DNA of 5,658 bases from Streptomyces cyaneofuscatus (GTDB lineage Bacteria; Actinomycetota; Actinomycetes; Streptomycetales; Streptomycetaceae): assembly GCF_000718135.1 (NCBI RefSeq), contig NZ_JOEM01000044.1, positions 1-5,658 on the forward strand. Reading direction: 5' to 3'. Below, piece by piece: positions 1 through 4,721 of the stretch. Position 1 is the first letter of the stretch; each line of letters starts with the position of its first letter. Below the pieces are notes generated by a model. The model made no database searches. It saw only the letters and a program-made list of their open reading frames with translations, and was not told where the DNA came from. Both the position numbers and the translations under genes were made by a program.

Positions 1-30
1 ACCCTGTGGGAGAGTAGGACGCCGCCGAAC
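1..30 (+). rRNA. rrf: 5S ribosomal RNA, 3' end (partial)
   Basis: The window opens with the last ~30 nt of a 5S rRNA gene. The segment GAGAGTAGGACGCCGCCGAA matches the conserved helix V/helix I 3' end of actinobacterial 5S rRNA; the terminal GCCGCCGAAC would pair with the 5' end, which lies outside the window. It is followed directly by an A/T tract and a strong stem-loop, as expected at the end of an rRNA operon. The exact mature 3' end could be 1-2 nt further on. The 16S and 23S genes should lie to the left. Confidence 0.93.
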
Positions 31-42
31 AATTTTTCCGGG

Positions 43-74
43 AAAGCCCCGCACCGTATGGTGCGGGGCTTTTC
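43..74 (+). terminator. Rho-independent terminator of the rRNA operon, probably bidirectional
   Basis: A perfect 13-bp inverted repeat, AAAGCCCCGCACC (43-55) and GGTGCGGGGCTTT (60-72), with a GTAT loop and a T run (70-73). It starts 13 nt after the 5S end, and a TTTTT tract (33-37) precedes it. Because the stem is flanked by A on the left and T on the right, it also forms a hairpin with a short U run when read from the - strand. It could therefore stop read-through from the regulator operon that ends at 122. Confidence 0.92.
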
Positions 75-77
75 TGC

Positions 78-101
78 GTTCCGGGCCCAGGCGACCGGAA
101 C
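78..101 (-). terminator. Inverted repeat, possible terminator for the regulator operon
   Basis: GTTCCGG (78-84) and CCGGAAC (95-101) form a perfect 7-bp stem with a 10-nt loop, 20 nt beyond the stop codon of the response regulator. There is no U tract on the - strand, so this would be a weak or factor-assisted terminator. It may only act together with the strong hairpin at 43-74. Function is inferred from position only. Confidence 0.4.
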
Positions 102-121
102 CATAGGACATCGCGTGGCTT

Positions 122-796
122 TCAGGCGGGCGTCACCAGGCGGCTGTCGTAGGCCAGGATGACCGCTTGCACCCGGTCTCTGGAACCCGTTTTGGCGAGG
201 ATGCGCGTGACGTGCGTCTTCACGGTGGACTCGGCGAGGTGGAAGCGAGCGGCGATCTCCGTGTTGGACCAGCCCTGGCCGATCACCGTCAGGATTTCCC
301 GTTCCCGGTCGGTCAGAGCGGCGATGCGGGGGTCGGACGGAGCCGCGGGGGCGCCGCCGTCAGGTGCGGTCGGCAGGTGGTGGGCGTAGGCGTCCAGGAG
401 GCGGCGGGTCAGGGAGGGGGCGACCACGGCGTCGCCGGCGGCGACCGCCCGGATGCCGGAGAGGAGCTCCTCCGGCAGGGCGTCCTTGACCAGGAAGCCG
501 CTGGCTCCGGCGCGGAGGCCGTCGTACGCGTACGCGTCGAGGTCGAACGTCGTGACGATGAGGATCCGGGTGCGGGAGCCCGACCTGATGATGCGGCGGG
601 TCGCCTCGATCCCGTCCAGGCCGGGCATCCGGATGTCCATCAGGGCGACGTCCGGCTGGTGGCGGGCGATCAGGTTGACGGCCTCGGTGCCGTTGCCCGC
701 CTCGCCGACGACCGTCATGTCGTCCTGGCTCTCCAGCAGCATGCGGAAGCCGAAGCGCTGCATCGGCTGGTCGTCGGCGATGAGTACGGTCGTCAC
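122..796 (-). CDS. Two-component response regulator, NarL/LuxR family
   Basis: A 224-residue DNA-binding response regulator, the normal length for the NarL/FixJ class. The receiver domain spans residues ~3-120: acidic pair D8/D9, phospho-acceptor D54 in MDIRMPG, T82/T83 and K104 are all present, so it should be phosphorylatable. A LuxR-type helix-turn-helix covers ~158-220 (LTDREREIL, then NTEIAARFHLAESTVKTH). The start is GTG at 796. It overlaps the kinase stop as GTGA, and GGAGG (807-811 on the complement) lies 10 nt upstream; the protein then begins with the classic TTVLIADDQ. The open frame continues upstream to 1846, but that part is proline/arginine-rich and lies antiparallel in codon phase to the kinase gene. 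The partner is almost certainly the adjacent kinase. The likely role is control of the linked ABC exporter genes; this is inferred from linkage. Confidence 0.95.
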   Translation of the reverse strand: MTTVLIADDQPMQRFGFRMLLESQDDMTVVGEAGNGTEAVNLIARHQPDVALMDIRMPGLDGIEATRRIIRSGSRTRILIVTTFDLDAYAYDGLRAGASGFLVKDALPEELLSGIRAVAAGDAVVAPSLTRRLLDAYAHHLPTAPDGGAPAAPSDPRIAALTDREREILTVIGQGWSNTEIAARFHLAESTVKTHVTRILAKTGSRDRVQAVILAYDSRLVTPA

Positions 797-2109
797 TGGG
801 GGTGGTCCTCCAGGGGGAGGCGGAGGTGTATGTGCCAGCCGCCGTGGGCCGGCAGGGGCCCGGCTTGGATCGTGCCGTTGTAGAGCGCCGCGCGCTCCCG
901 CATGCCCATGATGCCCTGGGCTGGTGTGGGGGTGGGGGTGTCTTGTGCGTCCGGGGCTGCGCCGGTGCCCGTTCCTGTGTCTGTGATGCGGGCGTCGACG
1001 TGTGTGGGTGTGTAGGTGAGGGTCACCGTCGCGGAGAGGGGCGCGTCGGTGGGTGGGGACGCGTGTTTGAGGGTGTTGGTGAGGGACTCCTGGACCACCC
1101 GGTAGACGGTGAGTTGGCGACCTGGGGTGAGGGGGGTGGGGTGGCCGGGTTCGCCGTGGGACTCCAGGTGTACGGGGAGGCCTGCGCGGCGTACGCGTTC
1201 GATGAGGGGGGTCAGGTCGTCGAGGGTCGGCTGCGGGGCGCGGTCCGCGTCGCGGTGGTCGTCGCGCAGGACGCCCAGGAGGCGGCGGAGTTCGGAGAGA
1301 GCTTCTCTGCTGGTGGTGCCGATCGCGTCCAGGGCCTGGGTGGCGCGCTCCGGGCTCTTGGCGGCCGCGTACGCCCCGCCGTCCGCCAGGCCCGTGATGA
1401 CGGACAGGTTGTGGCCGATGATGTCGTGCATCTCCCGGGCGATACGGGTGCGTTCGGCGGCTGCGGCGAGGCGGGCCTGCTGGTCCCGTTCGTGTTCCAG
1501 CCGGTGGGCGCGTTCGACGAGGGCCTCGGTGTAGTCGCGGCGGGTGCGTACCGCGATGCCCAGGAGGGCGACGAAGACGAACCCCCAGAGGTATGAGACC
1601 AGTTGCTGGTCCCACATATCCGGGATGCGGGCCGCGCCGGCCGCGACCGGGGCGCAGAGGACGAGCCCGGCGGCCGCGAGCCTGCGGAGGGGGAGGCGCA
1701 ACGCGATCTGGAAGGCCGGGATCAGCTGGAGGAGGGCGGCCTGCACGACCGCTCCGGTCCAGACGTTGACCAGGGACACCGGCGCCATCAGCAGGAGTAC
1801 GGCCATGGGGTGTCTGCGGCGCAGCACGAGCGGGAGCGAGAAGCACAGGCTCATCAGGAGCACCAGGGACTCGGGTGCCGTCACATCGCGGGCGACCGTT
1901 CGCCAGCCGCCGGAGGTGTAGTCGAGGACGGCCGCCACGGTCCAGAACGCGGTCACCGCCGTGTCCCAGACCAGTGGCCGGCGCCGGTCGTAGGCGCGGA
2001 GGCGGTCCAGGCCGCTGCGGATGGCCCGGGTGAGCGGGGCAGGGCTTGTGCCTGAGCCTGTGGCCGCGCCTGCTGGGGGCCTGGCATCGGTGGTGGCGAG
2101 ATCCGTCAC
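793..2109 (-). CDS. Two-component sensor histidine kinase (HisKA_3 type)
   Basis: A 438-residue membrane sensor kinase. Residues ~47-190 contain five to six hydrophobic segments (about 47-64, 78-97, 101-138, 143-161, 170-187) with very short loops, so there is no sizeable extracellular sensor domain; the signal is probably sensed in or at the membrane. A charged helical linker (~190-222) leads to the dimerisation/phosphotransfer domain, with H228 in REMHDIIGHNLSVI. The GHKL ATPase domain (~330-435) has the N box (VVQESLTNTLKHA, N345), DTGTGTG at 377-383 and GIMGMRERAALYNG near 399. A Thr/Pro-rich stretch (391-396) lies in the ATP-lid region. I chose GTG at 2109 because AGGGAG (2119-2124) lies 9 nt upstream. 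An in-frame ATG at 2157, 3 nt after the permease stop, would add 16 residues but has no clear ribosome site. The stop overlaps the regulator start by 4 nt. Confidence 0.93.
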   Translation of the reverse strand: MTDLATTDARPPAGAATGSGTSPAPLTRAIRSGLDRLRAYDRRRPLVWDTAVTAFWTVAAVLDYTSGGWRTVARDVTAPESLVLLMSLCFSLPLVLRRRHPMAVLLLMAPVSLVNVWTGAVVQAALLQLIPAFQIALRLPLRRLAAAGLVLCAPVAAGAARIPDMWDQQLVSYLWGFVFVALLGIAVRTRRDYTEALVERAHRLEHERDQQARLAAAAERTRIAREMHDIIGHNLSVITGLADGGAYAAAKSPERATQALDAIGTTSREALSELRRLLGVLRDDHRDADRAPQPTLDDLTPLIERVRRAGLPVHLESHGEPGHPTPLTPGRQLTVYRVVQESLTNTLKHASPPTDAPLSATVTLTYTPTHVDARITDTGTGTGAAPDAQDTPTPTPAQGIMGMRERAALYNGTIQAGPLPAHGGWHIHLRLPLEDHPQ

Positions 2110-2118
2110 CTGTTCATT

Positions 2119-2124
2119 CTCCCT
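2119..2124 (-). promoter_or_regulatory. Ribosome binding site deciding the kinase start
   Basis: AGGGAG on the - strand, 9 nt before GTG at 2109. The alternative ATG at 2157 has no comparable purine-rich site at proper spacing, so the shorter kinase is favoured. If ATG 2157 is used instead, this motif simply encodes Arg-Glu within the N-terminus. Confidence 0.55.
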
Positions 2125-2160
2125 GCGGGGGTCCGGGAGGGAAGGGCGGTCAGGCATCGG

Positions 2161-2997
2161 TCAGGCGTCTCGGTGGCGCAGGGACAGGGCGGCCGCCGCC
2201 AGTGTCGCCGCCGCCCACAGGCACAAGGCCAGCAGGGCCGGACCGGGTGCGGCCGTGCCCGGGATCGGTGTGGCGGAGCCGAGAGCTCCGGCCGCCTGGG
2301 TGGGGAAGTAGGTGAGGGCGCGCTCGACGGTCTCGTACGGGAGCATCCCGAGCACCTCGGGGAGGATCATCACCCCGCCGATGAACGCGCCGATCGCGCC
2401 CGGTACGGAGCGGAGCAGCGAGCCCAGGCCGAGGGCGATCAGGCTGAGGAGGGTGATGCCGACGGCGTTGCCGGCCAGGGCCCGCAGGACGCCGGGGTCG
2501 GTGAGCGAGGCTGCCTGGTCGGTGTCGTGGAGGAAGAGCTGGGCCGCGGCGAAGGTGGTCAGGGCGGTCGTGGACATCACCGTGAGGACGGTGGCGCTGA
2601 AGACCGCCGCCTTCGCCCACAGCACGGGGAGCCGGGTGGGGACGGCGGTGAGCGAGGAGCGGATCATGCCGGTGGCGTACTCGCCGGCCGTGACCAGGAT
2701 GCCCAGGACGATGACGCAGAGCTGGCCGAGCAGGCTGCCGTACAGGGTCAGGACGACGACGTCGACGTCGGAGTCCCCGCCGCCGGAGGTGTACGTGCCG
2801 CCCATGATCAGGCCGACTCCCAGGACCAGCGCGGCCGCTGTCGTCAGGGTGATCCAGGTGGAGCGCAGGGAGCGGAGCTTGTGCCACTCGGAGCGCAGGA
2901 TGCGGGTCGGGGTGATGCGGTACGGCGTGCTGGGGAGGCGGTACGGGGGTGCTTGGTGCGTAGGAGTGGTGGCGGCGGGCGGTGTCGTCGTGTTCAT
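2161..2997 (-). CDS. ABC-2 type transporter permease
   Basis: A 278-residue integral membrane subunit of an ABC exporter. The N-terminal ~30 residues are Pro/Thr-rich and cytoplasmic; then comes the amphipathic LRSEWHKLRSLRSTW segment that typically precedes the first helix of this family. Six membrane segments are visible at about 46-67, 80-103, 126-154, 173-195, 199-218 and 252-273. Between the second and third is the family hallmark GEYATGMIRSSLTAVPTR (105-122). An acidic Gly/Ser/Asp loop (71-79) faces outside between TM1 and TM2. The ATG overlaps the ATPase stop as ATGA, and GGAG (3005-3008) sits 7 nt upstream, so translation is probably coupled. It would pair, probably as a homodimer, with two copies of the upstream ATPase. 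The substrate is unknown; relatives move antibiotics, peptides or lipids, but nothing here distinguishes these. Confidence 0.92.
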   Translation of the reverse strand: MNTTTPPAATTPTHQAPPYRLPSTPYRITPTRILRSEWHKLRSLRSTWITLTTAAALVLGVGLIMGGTYTSGGGDSDVDVVVLTLYGSLLGQLCVIVLGILVTAGEYATGMIRSSLTAVPTRLPVLWAKAAVFSATVLTVMSTTALTTFAAAQLFLHDTDQAASLTDPGVLRALAGNAVGITLLSLIALGLGSLLRSVPGAIGAFIGGVMILPEVLGMLPYETVERALTYFPTQAAGALGSATPIPGTAAPGPALLALCLWAAATLAAAALSLRHRDA

Positions 2998-3974
2998 GCT
3001 GCGGCTCCGGTGAGGTGGGCGGGGGGCGTGGTGGCCGGCGGCTGCGACCGGTGGTCGGCCGCGTCCTGGGTGAGGTCCATGAAGGCCTGCTCCAACGAGA
3101 CCGTCTGCGGGGTGAGTTCGTGGAGGGTGATTCCGTGCGCGGCGGCGACGGCGCCGATGTGGGCCGACTCCGTTCCTCGGACGCGGAGCTCATGGAGAGG
3201 GGCGGTGCGGGCCGCGGTGGCGGTGGTGGTGGCGGCCGTGGTGATCTCCACGCCTGGTGCCGCCAAGTGAGTCCGCAGATCATCCGGTTGTGGGGTGACG
3301 ACCTTCACGGACGCGCCGCCCGCCTGGCGGACCAGCTCGTCGACCGTCGTGTCGGCGAGGAGGCGGCCCCGGCCGATGACGATCAAGTGGTCGGCGGTGA
3401 GGGCCATTTCGCTCATCAGGTGGGAGGAGACGAGGACCGTACGGCCTTCGGCGGCCAGTGACCTGAGCAGGGTGCGGATCCAGAGCACGCCCTCCGGGTC
3501 GAGGCCGTTGACCGGTTCGTCCAGGATGACGGTGGCCGGGTCGCCGAGCAGTGCGGCGGCGATGCCGAGCCGTTGGCCCATGCCGAGGGAGAAGCCCTTG
3601 ACCCTTCGGTGGGCGGCATCGGTCAGACCGGCGAGGGCGATGACCTCCTCGACGCGGGCGCGCGGGATGCCGTGGGTGTGGGCCAGGGCGATGAGGTGGC
3701 TGCGGGCGGACCGGCCCGGGTGCACGGAGCGGGCCTCCAGCAGGGCGCCGACCTGGGTGAGGGGCGCGCGGTGGGCGGCGTAGGCGCGTCCGCCGGTCGT
3801 GGACCGGCCGCGGGTCGGCGTATCGAGGCCGAGCAGCATGCGCATCGTGGTGGACTTCCCGGCGCCGTTGGGGCCGAGGAAGCCGGTGACCGTACCGGGG
3901 TGGACGGTGAAGTCGAGGTCCTGGACGACGGTTCGGTCGCCGTACCGCTTGGTGAGTCCGTATGCCTTGATCAT
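2994..3974 (-). CDS. ABC transporter ATP-binding protein (exporter type)
   Basis: A 326-residue nucleotide-binding subunit powering the ABC-2 permease. Walker A is GPNGAGKST (34-42), Q-loop Q74, and the signature is FSLGMGQRLG (128-137), the SLGM variant usual in BcrA/CcmA-like drug-export ATPases rather than LSGGQ. Walker B is ATVILDEP with catalytic E153, followed by D-loop GLDPEG and switch H185 (SSHLMSE). After ~220 comes a C-terminal extension typical of this subfamily, ending in TVSLEQAFMDLT and then a short Ala/Pro-rich tail. A Thr/Ala tract (245-258) is encoded by near-triplet repeats. The start ATG at 3974 gives the standard N-terminus MIKAYGLTKRYGD. No Shine-Dalgarno motif precedes it, which fits a leaderless message. 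It is the first gene of the operon; the frame remains open upstream but runs antisense through the acetyltransferase gene and is not coding there. Confidence 0.95.
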   Translation of the reverse strand: MIKAYGLTKRYGDRTVVQDLDFTVHPGTVTGFLGPNGAGKSTTMRMLLGLDTPTRGRSTTGGRAYAAHRAPLTQVGALLEARSVHPGRSARSHLIALAHTHGIPRARVEEVIALAGLTDAAHRRVKGFSLGMGQRLGIAAALLGDPATVILDEPVNGLDPEGVLWIRTLLRSLAAEGRTVLVSSHLMSEMALTADHLIVIGRGRLLADTTVDELVRQAGGASVKVVTPQPDDLRTHLAAPGVEITTAATTTATAARTAPLHELRVRGTESAHIGAVAAAHGITLHELTPQTVSLEQAFMDLTQDAADHRSQPPATTPPAHLTGAAA

Positions 3975-3981
3975 GCGGTCG

Positions 3982-4011
3982 ACGCTACGGAGCGGGCCCG
4001 GGGGCGGTCGT
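3982..4011 (-). promoter_or_regulatory. Candidate promoter of the exporter/two-component operon
   Basis: On the - strand, TAGCGT (3987-3982) fits the TAnnnT form of a -10 box. ACGACC (4011-4006) is an 18-bp spaced, 4-of-6 match to TTGACC. Transcription would start at about 3974-3975, i.e. at the ATG, giving a leaderless mRNA. This agrees with the absence of a Shine-Dalgarno sequence there. Prediction by eye only. Confidence 0.4.
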
Positions 4012-4018
4012 CCGACCG
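4005..4018. promoter_or_regulatory. Inverted repeat over the predicted -35 of the exporter operon
   Basis: CGGTCG-TC-CGACCG: perfect 6-bp arms with a 2-bp centre, overlapping the proposed -35 hexamer of the leftward operon. A protein bound here would block RNA polymerase, or contact it directly. Short GC palindromes are common in this kind of DNA, so a role is only suggested by position. Confidence 0.35.
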
Positions 4019-4040
4019 GGGGTGGGAGGTGGGCAGGGGT

Positions 4041-4058
4041 GTAGTACCGGGGTACGAC
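4041..4058. promoter_or_regulatory. Palindromic candidate operator in the divergent control region
   Basis: GTAGTACC-GG-GGTACGAC: 8-bp arms matching at 7 of 8 positions. Its centre (4049.5) lies almost at the middle of the 153-bp gap between the divergent start codons, about 75 bp upstream of the predicted leftward start site and 78 bp upstream of the rightward one. The size and dyad form suit a dimeric LuxR-type response regulator. The natural candidate is the regulator encoded at 122-796. Binding is inferred, not shown. Confidence 0.45.
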
Positions 4059-4091
4059 GGGGCAGCGGGCTGCGGCTCGTCCTTTAGTCGG

Positions 4092-4121
4092 TTGAGCGGT
4101 GTGTGGGCGGAGGGTGAGGAT
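4092..4121 (+). promoter_or_regulatory. Candidate promoter of the acetyltransferase gene
   Basis: TTGAGC (4092-4097), an 18-bp spacer, then GAGGAT (4116-4121) resemble a housekeeping-sigma promoter. The -10 ends 6 nt before the ATG at 4128, so transcription could begin on the start codon itself. The same GAGGA bases could instead serve as a Shine-Dalgarno site 8 nt from the ATG, in which case the promoter must lie further upstream. The two readings exclude each other. Confidence 0.4.
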
Positions 4122-4127
4122 CGGGCC

Positions 4128-4697
4128 ATGGACTATGTGATGCGTTCCGTACGGGCCGAGGAATGGCCGCTGGCCAGGCAGCTGCGGCTGGATGCTTTGC
4201 AGGATCCCGCGGCCCCCGTGGCGTTCCTGGACTCGTACGAGGCGGCGGTGGCGCGGCCGGATGCCTTCTGGCAGGACCGTACGGCTGCCGCCGCCGAGGG
4301 CGGGGACGTACGGCAGTTCGTCGCGGAGTCGCCCGAGGGGGAGTGGGTGGGCACGGTCACTGTGCTGATCGAGCGCCCGGAGGACGACGTGCGCTTCGGG
4401 GAGCCCGCCGGGGTGAACCAGGGGCACCTGGTCGGTGTCTTCGTCCGGCCGGAGGTGCGGGGGGCCGGGGTGACGGACGCGTTGTTCCGGGTGGCCGTCG
4501 ACTGGGCCTGGTCGCTGTCCGCGCCCCGGCTGGAGCGGGTGCGCCTGTATGTGCACGAGAACAACCCGCGGGCCGCGGCGTTCTACCGGCGGTTCGGGTT
4601 CGTACCGTCGGGGCAGCGGATGCCGGTCCCGGGGCAGGGGCCGGGGACGGGTGAACGGCGTGAGTGGGAGCTGGAGTACGTGATCGAGCGGGGGTAG
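4128..4697 (+). CDS. GNAT family N-acetyltransferase
   Basis: A 189-residue protein with the GNAT acyl-CoA-binding fold; it would transfer an acetyl group from acetyl-CoA to an amine on an unknown substrate. The N-terminus (VRAEEWPLARQLRLDAL) is the usual first strand and helix. Motif A is LVGVFVRPEVRGAGVTDALF (101-120), where the pyrophosphate-binding loop reads R111-G-A-G-V-T116, with Thr in place of the last Gly/Ala of R-x-x-G-x-G/A. Motif B is LYVHENNPRAAAFYRRFGF (140-158), including the Asn and the AFYRRFGF that are typical. No signal peptide or membrane segment is visible, so it is cytoplasmic. ATG 4128 is chosen because GAGG is 8 nt upstream and homologous starts usually include the extra MDYV; ATG 4140 is possible. 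It is transcribed divergently from the exporter operon. A link to export of the same compound is conceivable but unproven. Confidence 0.93.
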   Translation: MDYVMRSVRAEEWPLARQLRLDALQDPAAPVAFLDSYEAAVARPDAFWQDRTAAAAEGGDVRQFVAESPEGEWVGTVTVLIERPEDDVRFGEPAGVNQGHLVGVFVRPEVRGAGVTDALFRVAVDWAWSLSAPRLERVRLYVHENNPRAAAFYRRFGFVPSGQRMPVPGQGPGTGERREWELEYVIERG

Positions 4698-4721
4698 GGG
4701 GCGGGGGCCGTTCCTGTTCGG

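Noticed and set aside
900..1030. GT-rich stretch on the + strand, looking like a simple repeat
   Set aside because: It is explained by Thr/Pro codons in the ATP-binding domain of the kinase; the repeat is irregular and stays in frame.
802..1596. Open frame on the + strand opposite the kinase
   Set aside because: Gly/Val-rich shadow of the kinase gene; no motif and no plausible ribosome site or promoter.
797..1846. Long in-frame upstream extension of the response regulator frame (574 residues in total)
   Set aside because: The extra part is Pro/Arg/His-rich with no domain character and overlaps the well-supported kinase gene in another frame; it is a high-GC frame artefact.
2173..3270. Open frame on the + strand opposite the permease and ATPase
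   Set aside because: Gly/Gln/Arg-rich composition without any recognisable domain; it mirrors GC-rich codons of the - strand genes.
3975..4556. Upstream extension of the ABC ATPase frame to 520 residues
   Set aside because: It runs antisense through the GNAT gene and the promoter region, is low-complexity in composition, and the ATPase has a standard start at 3974.
4698..4721. Possible terminator in the 24-nt gap between the convergent GNAT and VirD4-like genes
   Set aside because: Only a short imperfect GGCCG/CGGTC pairing and no T run on either strand; too weak to call.
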